Assembly (NCBI RefSeq): GCF_000784835.1
Contig: NZ_JSFH01000004.1
Location: 1 to 64,000 of the forward strand
DNA: 64,000 nucleotides
DNA from: Thermotoga sp. Mc24
GTDB taxonomy: Bacteria; Thermotogota; Thermotogae; Thermotogales; Thermotogaceae
Direction: 5' to 3'
Shown: piece after piece, positions 8,459 to 17,431 of the stretch
Position numbering within the stretch: the stretch's first letter is position 1
Layout of the letters: the number at the start of each line of letters is the position of its first letter
Translations under genes and position numbers: made by a program
The notes under the pieces: model-generated
Seen by the model: the letters and a program-made list of their open reading frames with translations, nothing else
What the model was told of the DNA's origin: nothing
Databases searched by the model: none

Positions 8459-8470
8459 CGGTACGTACCG
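8459..8470. promoter_or_regulatory. Probable AraR operator (CGGTACGTACCG) before the ara transporter operon
   Basis: This is a perfect 12-bp palindrome around GTACGTAC (8461-8468). It lies a few bases downstream of the -10 box of the minus-strand transporter promoter, near the expected transcription start, so bound AraR would block initiation. Confidence 0.78.
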
Positions 8471-8475
8471 ATGGT

Positions 8476-8494
8476 AGTATATCATATCTGTCAA
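8476..8494 (-). promoter_or_regulatory. Promoter of the ara ABC transporter operon (extended -10)
   Basis: On the minus strand, TGATATACT (ending at 8476) is an extended -10. A TTGACA (8489-8494) lies upstream but only about 7 bases away, so it is not a properly spaced -35. The extended -10 probably drives the operon. Confidence 0.5.
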
Positions 8495-8547
8495 CAAAGA
8501 ATTATCTTATAGTCAATTAGTTAACATAAATCTCCGCAGAAACGGAC

Positions 8548-8584
8548 ATGATACGTATAATGGTACGTACTTTTATGTTATACT
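8548..8584 (+). promoter_or_regulatory. araA promoter with overlapping AraR operator
   Basis: The octamer GTACGTAC (8563-8570) lies just upstream of the -10 TATACT (8579-8584). A second, weaker palindrome ATACGTAT (8551-8558) lies 12 bases to its left. The overlap with the spacer fits repression of araA by AraR in the absence of arabinose. The ribosome site AAAGGAGGT follows at about 8604. Confidence 0.68.
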
Positions 8585-8618
8585 AAAAGGATGAAACCAT
8601 GAGAAAGGAGGTCGGAGA

Positions 8619-10109
8619 ATGATAGATCTCAAGCAGTACGAGTTCTGGTTTCTCGTTGGAAGTCAGTATCTTTACGGTCTGGAAACCCTGAAAAAGGTGG
8701 AGCAACAGGCAAGTAAGATCGTGGATTCACTGAACGATGACCCCATCTTCCCTTCAAAGATCGTTTTAAAGCCGGTTTTGAAGAGTTCTTCTGAAATCAC
8801 GGAAATCTTTGAGAAGGCAAACGCAGACCCCAAATGCGCAGGGGTTATCGTCTGGATGCACACTTTTTCCCCATCGAAGATGTGGATACGGGGACTCTCC
8901 ATAAACAAAAAACCCCTGCTTCACCTTCACACGCAGTACAACAGAGAGATTCCATGGGATACGATCGATATGGATTACATGAACCTGAACCAGTCCGCAC
9001 ACGGAGACAGAGAGCATGGGTTCATACATGCAAGGATGAGACTTCCAAGGAAAGTTGTGGTGGGACACTGGGAAGAGAAAGAAGTCAGAGAAAAGATCGC
9101 AAAGTGGATGAGAGTGGCCTGTGCGATACAGGATGGAAGAATGGGACAGATAGTCAGGTTCGGTGACAACATGAGAGAAGTCGCCAGCACCGAAGGCGAC
9201 AAAGTAGAAGCACAGATAAAACTCGGCTGGTCCATAAACACTTGGGGAGTTGGAGAACTTGCAGAGAGAGTGAAAGCCGTTCCAGAGCGCGAAGTAGAGG
9301 AACTTCTCAAAGAATACAGAGAAAAATACATCATGCCAGAGGATGAATACAGTCTCAAAGCAATAAGAGAGCAGGCGAAAATAGAAATTGCTCTGAGAGA
9401 ATTTTTGAAAGAAAAGAACGCTGTTGGCTTTACCACCACGTTCGAGGACCTGCACGATCTTCCACAGCTTCCCGGGCTCGCGGTCCAGAGACTCATGGAG
9501 GAAGGATACGGTTTTGGTGCAGAAGGTGACTGGAAAGCAGCGGGATTGGTTAGAGCCATCAAGGTAATGGGAACGAGTCTTCCCGGCGGAACTTCTTTTA
9601 TGGAAGACTACACTTACCACCTCACTCCCGGAAACGAACTCGTTTTAGGGGCTCACATGCTCGAGGTATGTCCAACGATAGCAAAGGAAAAACCACGAAT
9701 AGAGGTTCACCCTCTCAGCATCGGCGGGAAAGCAGATCCTGCCCGTCTTGTCTTCGATGGTCAGGAAGGACCAGCCGTTAACGCATCGATCGTTGATATG
9801 GGCAACAGGTTCAGACTCGTTGTGAACAAGGTTTTATCCGTTCCCATAGAGAGGAAGATGCCAAAACTCCCGACAGCCAGGGTCCTCTGGAAACCGCTGC
9901 CTGATTTCAAGAGGGCAACTACTGCATGGATACTCGCTGGAGGATCACACCACACTGCCTTCTCAACAGCCATTGACGTAGAATACCTCATCGACTGGGC
10001 GGAGGCATTGGAAATCGAATACGTCGTCATCGATGAGAATTTGGATCTCGAGGACTTCAAAAAAGAACTGAGATGGAACGAACTCTACTGGGGGCTTTTG
10101 AAAAGATGA
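8619..10109 (+). CDS. araA: L-arabinose isomerase
   Basis: Converts L-arabinose to L-ribulose in the cytoplasm. It is a Mn/Co-dependent enzyme, and the 496-residue length is normal for the family. The metal and catalytic residues of the E. coli enzyme (E306, E333, H350, H450) have clear counterparts: E302 in FGAEGDW, E329 in TSFMEDYTYH, H346 in GAHMLEV and a His pair at 444-445 in GGSHHTAFS. ATG 8619 follows a strong GGAGGTC site. The gene is divergent from the transporter operon and convergent with araR. No ribulokinase or ribulose-phosphate epimerase gene lies in this window. Confidence 0.97.
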   Translation: MIDLKQYEFWFLVGSQYLYGLETLKKVEQQASKIVDSLNDDPIFPSKIVLKPVLKSSSEITEIFEKANADPKCAGVIVWMHTFSPSKMWIRGLSINKKPLLHLHTQYNREIPWDTIDMDYMNLNQSAHGDREHGFIHARMRLPRKVVVGHWEEKEVREKIAKWMRVACAIQDGRMGQIVRFGDNMREVASTEGDKVEAQIKLGWSINTWGVGELAERVKAVPEREVEELLKEYREKYIMPEDEYSLKAIREQAKIEIALREFLKEKNAVGFTTTFEDLHDLPQLPGLAVQRLMEEGYGFGAEGDWKAAGLVRAIKVMGTSLPGGTSFMEDYTYHLTPGNELVLGAHMLEVCPTIAKEKPRIEVHPLSIGGKADPARLVFDGQEGPAVNASIVDMGNRFRLVVNKVLSVPIERKMPKLPTARVLWKPLPDFKRATTAWILAGGSHHTAFSTAIDVEYLIDWAEALEIEYVVIDENLDLEDFKKELRWNELYWGLLKR

Positions 10110-10111
10110 AA

Positions 10112-10137
10112 GAGGGGCGAAAGCCCCTCATTTTTTT
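10112..10137. terminator. Terminator shared by araA and araR
   Basis: A 7-bp stem (GAGGGGC, GAAA tetraloop, GCCCCTC) is followed by a T7 run on the + strand, making a strong terminator for araA. The araR stop codon (10128-10130) lies inside it, so the reverse orientation may also end the minus-strand transcript. Confidence 0.85.
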
Positions 10138-11183
10138 GGATACGTCACCGACTCTCTCATAATGAGTTTTGGTTTGAAAACATATTTCTCGGGCTTTTCA
10201 CCATCGATCATCTTCAAAAGGATCTCGACTGCTTTCTTTCCAACTTCTTCCTTGGGATGTTCAAAGGTGGTCAGAATCTCTCTGAAATCACCTATGGGAG
10301 CATCGTCGAAACCTATGACAGAAACGTCTTCTGGTATACTCAGACCCATTCTCTTTGCTGCAAGGAAAAACTGAAGAGCCGTTGCATCATTGTAGCAGAA
10401 AACCGCGGTTGGACGCTGATCCTTCGGTAAAGATAGAAGCTCAAAAGCACTCTGCATAACAATACCGGTGAACTCCGAAACATGAAAAGATTTCTCGTGG
10501 ACTTTTTCGAAACCGAGTTCTCTTCCTCGTTTCAGAAAGGCCTGGGCTCTTACCACACTGGGAAGGTGTATTGTTTTATACAACACCGCCACATTTCTGT
10601 GTCCGTACTGATAAAATATCTCCGCTGCTTTTTCTCCTCCGTACCAGTCGTCGAGAACAACACTTCCCACACCTTCTATATCCCAGTTGGTGTGTACCAA
10701 AACCACCTTCGTGCCTTTTTTTGCTATGTCTTCTATCAAATCTCTGTTGGAACGTTTGGTGGCGCTGTAGACAGGGTCTATTATCAGACCATCCACACCT
10801 ACTTCCAGCCATTCGTTTATTATCTGTCTCTCTTTGTGGGAGTCTTCAGAAGCGTTTCCAAGAAGCATCTTGTACCCGTTCGCAAACAAGACCTCTTCGG
10901 CGCCGAGTGCTATGTATGGAAATATGTAACTTGTGATCTGTTGGACAAGAATGCCAACGACCTTGTTTTTCTTTTCTATGTTCACAAACGTTCCAAGTCC
11001 TGGCTTTCTGATGACCAGGTTTTTAACTACCAACCTTTCGAGGGCTTTTCTCACCGTTTCCCGACTAGCGTCGAATCTTTCCATTAACTCCTTTTCAGTG
11101 GGGAGCTTGTCTCCGTGCTTATACTTTCCAGATTTTATTTCGTCGATCAGAAATTTTTCGATGATTCTGTATTTTGGGAGGAT
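10128..11183 (-). CDS. araR: Arabinose-responsive GntR/LacI-hybrid repressor AraR
   Basis: The N-terminus is a GntR-type winged helix (KYRIIEKFLIDEIKSGKYKHGDKLPTEKEL, then MERFDASRETVRKALERLV). From about residue 85 there is a LacI-type periplasmic-binding-like sensor domain (VVGILVQQI to the C-terminus, with PTAVFCYNDATALQFF and SVIGFDDAPIG). This is the AraR architecture, and the gene lies beside araA. The first ATG (11082-11084) would delete half the DNA-binding domain. The conserved frame continues upstream to a TGA at 11190-11192 with no ATG, GTG or TTG. An ATC at 11181-11183, six bases after AGGTGA, is the best-placed start. Alternatively a one-base change in the AAAA near 11171 would join a GTG start. 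It is last in the ppdK-fba-ackA run. Confidence 0.85.
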   Translation of the reverse strand: MLPKYRIIEKFLIDEIKSGKYKHGDKLPTEKELMERFDASRETVRKALERLVVKNLVIRKPGLGTFVNIEKKNKVVGILVQQITSYIFPYIALGAEEVLFANGYKMLLGNASEDSHKERQIINEWLEVGVDGLIIDPVYSATKRSNRDLIEDIAKKGTKVVLVHTNWDIEGVGSVVLDDWYGGEKAAEIFYQYGHRNVAVLYKTIHLPSVVRAQAFLKRGRELGFEKVHEKSFHVSEFTGIVMQSAFELLSLPKDQRPTAVFCYNDATALQFFLAAKRMGLSIPEDVSVIGFDDAPIGDFREILTTFEHPKEEVGKKAVEILLKMIDGEKPEKYVFKPKLIMRESVTYPKK

Positions 11184-11201
11184 TGCGAATCACCTCTCTC
11201 T

Positions 11202-12413
11202 TCACTTGCTAATCTTCTCGGCTAACTCTTTCGTATCCCTTGCGATCATGAGCTCTTCGTTTGTGGGAACGACCAGGACTTTCACACGGGAATCAGGAGT
11301 GGAGATTACGCCTTCCTTTCCTCTTATTGTTTCTTCGTTCTTCTGCTTGTCAAGCTTTACTCCGAGAAATTCCAGGTAAGAACACACATCTTCCCTCGTG
11401 ATTGGAGAATTTTCTCCAACACCGGCTGTGAAGACTATGGCATCGACGCCGTTCATCGCAGCAGCGTACGCACCTATGTATTTGGCGATCCTGTAGTGGT
11501 AGATGTCGAGGATGAGCTTGCACCATTCGTCTCCTTTCAAGGCAGCCTCTTCGATGTCCCTCATGTCCGAACTGAATCCCTTTGAGAGTCCGTAGACTCC
11601 GCTTTTTTTGTTCAGTATATCGTACATCTCCTGAGGAGATATACCTTCTTTTTCCATGATGAAGAAGGGAATTGCCGGATCCAAATCACCGGACCTCGTA
11701 CCCATAACGAGTCCTTCGAGCGGTGTGAATCCCATGGAAGTGTCGACACACTTCCCGTATTTCACGGCGGCTACCGAAGCACCGTTTCCTATGTGACAGG
11801 TGATGATCTTGAGTTCCTCCAGTTTTTTCCCGAGGATCTCCGCCGCTCTCTTCGAAACGTACCTGTGACTTGTACCGTGAAAACCGTAGCGTCTGATTCT
11901 GTATTTCTCGTAGTATTCGTACGGTATAGCGTAGAGATATGCTTTCTGAGGAATCGTCTGGTGGAAAGCTGTGTCGAAAACAACCACATTTGGTACTCCT
12001 GGAAGGAGCTTCATAGCAGCTTTTATTCCCATGAGATTCGCAGGATTGTGAAGCGGCGCAAGAGGTGAAACCTCTTCGATCGCTTTGAGTACTTCCTCGT
12101 CCACAAGTACCGATTCTTTGAATCTTTCACCACCGTGAACCACCCTGTGACCAACGGCATCGATCTCCTTTAGATCTTTTATGACTCCAAGTTCTTCATC
12201 AACCAATGTGTTCAATATGAGCTTCAACGCTTCTTCGTGATCCGGAAGTTCTTTTTCTATCACATGCTTTTCGTCGTTCACCCTGTGGACCAGCCTGCTA
12301 CCTTCGATGCCGATTCTTTCTGCGATACCTTTACAGAGAACTTTCTCACCGTCCATCTCGATGAGCTGGTACTTTATTGAGGAACTCCCCGAGTTTATCA
12401 CCAGTACTTTCAT
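11202..12413 (-). CDS. ackA: Acetate kinase
   Basis: Interconverts acetyl phosphate and ADP with acetate and ATP, the final ATP-yielding step of sugar fermentation. At 403 residues it matches the family. It has the N-terminal NSGSSSIKY loop, [11 protein letters not shown] with the substrate Arg, [13 protein letters not shown] with the catalytic His, HIGNGASV for phosphate, and GVGENSP near the C-terminus. The gene is ATG-started, twelve bases downstream of fba, and 18 bases ahead of the probable araR start, so the three genes are probably one transcript. Confidence 0.97.
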   Translation of the reverse strand: MKVLVINSGSSSIKYQLIEMDGEKVLCKGIAERIGIEGSRLVHRVNDEKHVIEKELPDHEEALKLILNTLVDEELGVIKDLKEIDAVGHRVVHGGERFKESVLVDEEVLKAIEEVSPLAPLHNPANLMGIKAAMKLLPGVPNVVVFDTAFHQTIPQKAYLYAIPYEYYEKYRIRRYGFHGTSHRYVSKRAAEILGKKLEELKIITCHIGNGASVAAVKYGKCVDTSMGFTPLEGLVMGTRSGDLDPAIPFFIMEKEGISPQEMYDILNKKSGVYGLSKGFSSDMRDIEEAALKGDEWCKLILDIYHYRIAKYIGAYAAAMNGVDAIVFTAGVGENSPITREDVCSYLEFLGVKLDKQKNEETIRGKEGVISTPDSRVKVLVVPTNEELMIARDTKELAEKISK

Positions 12414-12425
12414 TCTCTCTTCACC

Positions 12426-13367
12426 TCACGCCTTTCCGCTGGATCCGAATATTCTGATTCTCTCTTTGACGATTTCTTTCACCTGTTCGAAGACAGGCCC
12501 AAAAATCTTTCTGGGATCTATCTGAGACTTGTCCTCTGAGAGAATCTTCCTGAGATACGCGACGAAGGTGATCCTCAGATCGGTGTCTGTGTTTATCTTG
12601 TTGATACCAAGTTCTATAGCTTTCTTCAACATGTCTTCAGGAACACCTTTCGCGCCGGAAAGTTCGGCGCCGTATTCGTTCGCCAGTTTCACTACATCCT
12701 GTGGAACCATGGAAGCTCCGTGAAGAACGAGCGGTATCTGAGTGTATTCCTTCACTTTCTTCAGTCGTTCAAAGTCGAGCTGTGCTTCCCCTTTGAATTT
12801 GAACGCACCGTGACTGGTTCCAATGGCAGGGGCCAGGAAATCCACTTCTGTTTCCTTCACAAATACCTTTGCTTCCTCCGGATCGACGAGGACGGACTCT
12901 TTTTCCACCACGTTGTCTTCTATGCCCTTGAGTTTTCCGAGTTCCGCTTCTACGCTTATACCAACCGCGTGAGCTATTTCCACGATCCTCTTCGTTTCTC
13001 TAAGGTTTTCCTCGAATGGAAGATGTGAAGCGTCGATCATCACCGAAGAATAACCAGCCTTTATAGCTGCCATGATGACTTTAAAGTCTCTTCCATGGTC
13101 CAAATGGAGCGCGACAGGGACCGAAAGTTTCTCAGCGTAAGTTCTCACCATTTCAACGGCAAGTCTTGCACCAGCCTCTATATCGCCTTTTCCTATGTAC
13201 TTTATTGCCCCTTCCGATGTAGCGACAATGACTGGTGCCTTTTCTTCTTCGGCGGCTTCAAGAATCGCCTGAAGAAATTCCATGTTGTTGAAATTGAATG
13301 CACCGATAGCGTATCTTTCTTTGCTGGCTTTTTCCAAAATTTCCTTTGTGTTCTTTACGTAAGGCAT
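12426..13367 (-). CDS. fba: Fructose-1,6-bisphosphate aldolase, class II
   Basis: Zinc-dependent aldolase that interconverts fructose 1,6-bisphosphate with DHAP and glyceraldehyde 3-phosphate, 313 residues. Asp90 and the adjacent His91 in ALHLDHGRD are the catalytic base and a zinc ligand. The second class II signature follows (GYSSVMIDASHLPFEEN, with EAELGKLKG after it), and LVLHGASMV and NINTDTDLR complete the substrate site. It follows ppdK after a stable intergenic hairpin and precedes ackA. Confidence 0.96.
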   Translation of the reverse strand: MPYVKNTKEILEKASKERYAIGAFNFNNMEFLQAILEAAEEEKAPVIVATSEGAIKYIGKGDIEAGARLAVEMVRTYAEKLSVPVALHLDHGRDFKVIMAAIKAGYSSVMIDASHLPFEENLRETKRIVEIAHAVGISVEAELGKLKGIEDNVVEKESVLVDPEEAKVFVKETEVDFLAPAIGTSHGAFKFKGEAQLDFERLKKVKEYTQIPLVLHGASMVPQDVVKLANEYGAELSGAKGVPEDMLKKAIELGINKINTDTDLRITFVAYLRKILSEDKSQIDPRKIFGPVFEQVKEIVKERIRIFGSSGKA

Positions 13368-13388
13368 TGTAACACCTCCTTCAATGTA

Positions 13389-13411
13389 AAGGCCGGGACA
13401 AGCCCGGCCTT
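13389..13411 (-). other. Intercistronic hairpin between ppdK and fba
   Basis: A 9-bp inverted repeat (AAGGCCGGG, short loop, CCCGGCCTT) starts three bases after the ppdK stop. The minus strand continues TTTACATTG, so termination would be weak. It may partly attenuate or process the message so that ppdK and fba are expressed at different levels. Confidence 0.6.
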
Positions 13412-13414
13412 CAA

Positions 13415-16060
13415 TTACTTCTTGTTCTTGAGAGCTGCCTGAGCCGCTGCAAGTCTGGCGACGGGTACCCTGTACGGCGAACAGGAAACGTAGTCGAGTC
13501 CGATCTTGTCAAAGAACAGTATGGATCTCGGATCTCCACCGTGTTCTCCACAGACTCCAACCTTGAGATCGGGCCTTGTACTTCTTCCTTTTTCCTTGCC
13601 CATCCTCACCAGTTCTCCAACACCGTCGTAATCCAACGTCTTGAACGGATCGTGTTCGAGAATGCCTTTTTCGAGGTACTCAGGCAGGAACTTTCCAACG
13701 TCGTCTCGGCTGAATCCAAAGGTCATCTGCGTGAGGTCGTTGGTACCAAAGCTGAAGAATTCAGCTTCTTCCGCTATCTGATGGGCGGTAACAGCGGCCC
13801 TTGGAACTTCGATCATGGTTCCGATCTTGTAAGTGAGCTCGACACCGGCCTCTTTTATGAGAGCGTCGGCCGTTTCCTTGATGATCTTCTTCAGGTACCT
13901 GAGCTCGTTGATGTGTCCCACGAGAGGAATCATGATTTCAGGTATTACATCTATTCCCTCTTCTTTCTTGAGTTCGATGGCTGCCCCGATAATAGCTCTG
14001 GTCTGCATCACGGCAATTTCAGGATAGGTAATGGTGAGCCTACAACCCCTGTGTCCGAGCATCGGGTTGAGTTCCCTAAGATTCTCCACGACGTTCTTGA
14101 GTTCTTCGAAGGAAACTCCCATCTGCTCGGCAACTTCCCTGATCTGTTCATCTTCCTGTGGCAGGAATTCGTGAAGAGGAGGATCTATGAGCCTTATGGT
14201 GACTGGAAGCCCCTTCATGACCCTGAACAATCCTTTGAAGTCCTCTTTCTGGAGTGGCAGGAGTTCGTCCAGGGCCTTTTCTCTTTCTTCTTTCGTCTTT
14301 GCAAGAATCATCCTTCTAACCTTGGGTATTCTATCCTTTTCGAAGAACATGTGTTCTGTTCTACAGAGTCCGATTCCTTCAGCACCGAATTTTCTCGCAA
14401 CTTCCGCGTCTCTTGGTATGTCTGCGTTGGTTCTCACACCGAGTCTTCTGATCTCATCGGCCCACTGCAGAAGCTCTGCGACAGGTCCTTCAAGACCCTG
14501 TGGTTTTATGGTTGTCACTTTCCCGAGGAGAACCTCACCGGTCGTTCCATCGATGGAGATCCATTCTCCCTCTTTTACAACAACATCTCCCACTTTGAAG
14601 TACCCTTCCTCTGGATGAACTTCTATAGATTCTGCTCCGACGACCGCTGGCTTACCCATTCCTCTTGCAACAACGGCAGCGTGGGAGGTCATTCCTCCTC
14701 TGGAGGTCAGGATTCCCTGTGCGACAGCCATTCCTCCGACGTCTTCGGGGCTGGTTTCAGGTCTCACAAGAATAACCTGTTCACCTGCTTTACCGAGTTC
14801 TTCGGCTTTCTTGGCGTTGAAGACGACCTTACCCGTCGCGGCACCTGGAGACGCAGGAAGTCCTTTCGCGATGACTTTTGCCTGGGCTTTTTCTTTTGGA
14901 TCGAACACTGGATGGAGCACCTGTTCAACGTCTTCGGGTCTCACCCTGAGAATCGCTTCTTCTTTGGTGATGAGTCCTTCGTGGACCATATCGACGGCGA
15001 TTTTGATGGCTGCCTGAGATGTTCTCTTTCCACTTCTTGTCTGGAGCAGGTAGAGTTTACCTTTTTCGATGGTGAACTCGATGTCCTGCATATCCCTGTA
15101 GTGTTTTTCGAGTCTTTCCATTATTTCGAGGAGCTGATCGTAGACCTCTGGCATTCTGTTTTTCAGCTCTTCAAGTTTGAGAGGAGTTCTAATACCCGCA
15201 ACAACGTCTTCACCCTGCGCGTTGGGAAGGAATTCTCCGTAAGGTTCCTTCTCTCCAGTGTTCGGGTCTCTTGTGAAAGCGACACCCGTTCCGGAGTCTT
15301 CTCCCATGTTTCCGAACACCATCGCAACGATGTTCACAGCCGTACCGAGTAGATCTCCTTCCTTGATCCCATGGATTTCTCTGTACTTGATGGCCCTCTC
15401 GTTCATCCAGCTACCAAACACCGCATCGATGGCAAGCCAGAGTTGTTTCCAGGGATCCTGTGGAAATTCTTTTCCTGCTTCCTTGTAGATCTGTTTGTAT
15501 CTCTCAACGAGTTTTTTGAGGTCTTCTGCGTCCAGTTCAGTGTCGAGTTTCACACCTTTCTCCTTCTTGAGTTCTTCGAGTGCCTTTTCGAATCTTTCGT
15601 GTGGTATCTTCAGAACCACATCACCGAACATCTGAAGGAATCTTCTGTAAGCATCGTAGGCGAATCTTTCGTTGTTCGTCTGCTTTGCAAGCCCCTTCAC
15701 TGTCTCATCGTTGAGACCAAGGTTGAGGACGGTGTCCATCATTCCAGGCATTGAAATGGCTGCACCAGATCTGACAGAAACAAGGAGTGGATTGTTGGGG
15801 TCACCGAACTTTTTCCCGGTAACTTCCTCGAGTCTTCTCATTGCCTCTTCAACCTGTTCTTTCAGCTCTTCCGGATAAGTTCTTCCGTGGTCGTAGTAGT
15901 ACTTACAGACTTCCGCAGAAATGGTGAATCCGGGAGGAACAGGAATTCCAAGGTTGGTCATCTCCGCGAGGTTGGCGCCTTTTCCACCGAGGATATCCTT
16001 CATGTCTGCCCGGCCTTCTGCCTTACCGTTTGCGAAGAAGTACACGTATTTCTTTGCCAT
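13415..16060 (-). CDS. ppdK: Pyruvate, phosphate dikinase
   Basis: Catalyses pyruvate + ATP + Pi to PEP + AMP + PPi and the reverse, giving a PPi-linked route between PEP and pyruvate. The start at ATG 16058-16060 (MAKKYVYFFANGKAEG) follows GGAGGGAG and gives the normal 881 residues; an upstream in-frame ATG has no ribosome site. The N-terminal ATP-grasp region includes GGKGANLAEMTNLGIPVPPGF. The phospho-carrier His domain has GGMTSHAAVVARGMGKPAVVG around residue 450. The C-terminal TIM barrel carries GVCGEHGGDP with the catalytic Cys. Confidence 0.97.
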   Translation of the reverse strand: MAKKYVYFFANGKAEGRADMKDILGGKGANLAEMTNLGIPVPPGFTISAEVCKYYYDHGRTYPEELKEQVEEAMRRLEEVTGKKFGDPNNPLLVSVRSGAAISMPGMMDTVLNLGLNDETVKGLAKQTNNERFAYDAYRRFLQMFGDVVLKIPHERFEKALEELKKEKGVKLDTELDAEDLKKLVERYKQIYKEAGKEFPQDPWKQLWLAIDAVFGSWMNERAIKYREIHGIKEGDLLGTAVNIVAMVFGNMGEDSGTGVAFTRDPNTGEKEPYGEFLPNAQGEDVVAGIRTPLKLEELKNRMPEVYDQLLEIMERLEKHYRDMQDIEFTIEKGKLYLLQTRSGKRTSQAAIKIAVDMVHEGLITKEEAILRVRPEDVEQVLHPVFDPKEKAQAKVIAKGLPASPGAATGKVVFNAKKAEELGKAGEQVILVRPETSPEDVGGMAVAQGILTSRGGMTSHAAVVARGMGKPAVVGAESIEVHPEEGYFKVGDVVVKEGEWISIDGTTGEVLLGKVTTIKPQGLEGPVAELLQWADEIRRLGVRTNADIPRDAEVARKFGAEGIGLCRTEHMFFEKDRIPKVRRMILAKTKEEREKALDELLPLQKEDFKGLFRVMKGLPVTIRLIDPPLHEFLPQEDEQIREVAEQMGVSFEELKNVVENLRELNPMLGHRGCRLTITYPEIAVMQTRAIIGAAIELKKEEGIDVIPEIMIPLVGHINELRYLKKIIKETADALIKEAGVELTYKIGTMIEVPRAAVTAHQIAEEAEFFSFGTNDLTQMTFGFSRDDVGKFLPEYLEKGILEHDPFKTLDYDGVGELVRMGKEKGRSTRPDLKVGVCGEHGGDPRSILFFDKIGLDYVSCSPYRVPVARLAAAQAALKNKK

Positions 16061-16099
16061 CTTCTGACTCCCTCCTTTTCCTTTCGTATCCAAGAATTT

Positions 16100-16105
16100 A
16101 TTATA
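16100..16105 (-). promoter_or_regulatory. -10 box of the ppdK promoter
   Basis: A consensus TATAAT lies on the minus strand in the 74-base gap between ppdK and the gene upstream. No good -35 is visible at 17-18 bases, so the match is partial. It would drive ppdK-fba-ackA-araR. Confidence 0.5.
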
Positions 16106-16134
16106 AGATCAAAACCACACGATTAACTTCGGTA

Positions 16135-17367
16135 TCATTTCACGTTAACATGGAAAACCATTTTTCCATCTTTGTAGAATCCTCTTGCGAAGACGTAGGC
16201 TTCTTCACCTTCTCCCACAAGCGATTCCATGAGAGCCTTCATATCGAGGAAGAGGAAGAAAACGTCGTTCTTCTCAGATTTGATACCAAGGGTTCTGGGA
16301 GAGAACTGCTTACTTTTCAGAACGACCGTGTCATCCTCTGTGCAAATCGATAATCCATTCTCCAAAACAAAACATTTGCCTTCCTTTCTGTACTGAACTC
16401 CTGCGGTTTTTAAAGCATTTTCCACGGCATCAGGAGATTTCAGCTTGGCTTTTGCAACGATTTCGAGATTTGTGGGAGTGGATCCGGCTATCAGGTCCAT
16501 AACTGCCGAAGACACATTCGCACTCAAGAACATCGGAGGCTCGAGCTCTTCAAAGAGATTTTTGACAACTTTCTCAATATCCGACTCGGGAAGCTGAACA
16601 GGAAGATTTTCACTTTCCATGGAAAACCCTGCGCTGGAGAGAACGTCTAACAGTCCGTCGTAGTTCTCCGTGTTGAAAATCACCGTCAATTCGCCGAACG
16701 TGTAGTAATCGGACGGGATTTCCCTCGGCTGTCCGACTTTTTCGAGGAAGTTTCTGGAGGTATCATCCGCTGGAGTGATTTCCACCTTTATTGAGAGATG
16801 ATCACTTGCGGATTCTTTTGTGCTCACAACAGTGAAGGAATATTTATCCCCCTGCAGCAAACCGTAGCCAAAGAAATCAGTCTTTCCCAGAGTATCGGGA
16901 ATCTCCCCCCCACCTTTCAGAGAAGCGTTCACTGCTTTAGCTGTTCCCAAGAAGAGATACCCATCTTTTTCAACAACGACCGCATCTTCCATTCCCAGTA
17001 GATCGACAATAAGAGACTTTATGCTGTCTTTCAGTTTCTTTGCCTTTTCAGATGGTCCCAGAACGAAGCAAGTGTCTTCGTTGTCGAGCTGTACAAAGAG
17101 AAATTCGTGAGAGAGGAGATCGTAGAAGTCGGATGGCTCTATATTTCTGCTGAGGAGCTGGGACTCCAGAACACCCTGTATCATCATCTCGAGGCCGAGA
17201 GTTTCTGTCAGAAACCGGCCGGTGGGAAGGCGTTTGACCTCAGAGTAGAACTCTGATAAATCCTTCACATATCGAATCACCTTGAAATTCTCCGGTACAT
17301 AGTTTAATATTTGTGAAAAAGAGAGGGCCGTGACAATCAGCAGGATAAAGACAATCCATTTTTTCAT
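16135..17367 (-). CDS. Exported protein of unknown function
   Basis: This 410-residue protein has a signal peptide (MKKWIVFILLIVTALSFSQI) and a mixed alpha/beta body. I recognise no catalytic motif. Segments such as DVFFLFLDMKALMESLVG and the repeated roughly 90-residue layout resemble DUF3352-type secreted proteins, which is a weak resemblance. It is probably periplasmic or in the space under the toga. Its ATG at 17365-17367 follows GGAGG. It is divergent from the metF-like gene and lies upstream of ppdK, which has its own -10 box. It corresponds in position to TM0271. Confidence 0.75.
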   Translation of the reverse strand: MKKWIVFILLIVTALSFSQILNYVPENFKVIRYVKDLSEFYSEVKRLPTGRFLTETLGLEMMIQGVLESQLLSRNIEPSDFYDLLSHEFLFVQLDNEDTCFVLGPSEKAKKLKDSIKSLIVDLLGMEDAVVVEKDGYLFLGTAKAVNASLKGGGEIPDTLGKTDFFGYGLLQGDKYSFTVVSTKESASDHLSIKVEITPADDTSRNFLEKVGQPREIPSDYYTFGELTVIFNTENYDGLLDVLSSAGFSMESENLPVQLPESDIEKVVKNLFEELEPPMFLSANVSSAVMDLIAGSTPTNLEIVAKAKLKSPDAVENALKTAGVQYRKEGKCFVLENGLSICTEDDTVVLKSKQFSPRTLGIKSEKNDVFFLFLDMKALMESLVGEGEEAYVFARGFYKDGKMVFHVNVK

Positions 17368-17431
17368 GTTCAGAACCTCCTTCTTTTTTCTTCACCAAAA
17401 CTTATGATAACACAGGAAAGGAGGTAGTGCG

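Noticed and set aside
13541-15352. 603-residue plus-strand open frame opposite ppdK
   Set aside because: A long antisense frame arises from the codon bias of ppdK; the translation is rich in Phe, Ser and His and shows no domain.
17368-17431. Possible B12 or SAM riboswitch before the metF-metH genes
   Set aside because: The leader is only about 60 bases long, too short for these riboswitches, and none of their conserved elements is visible.
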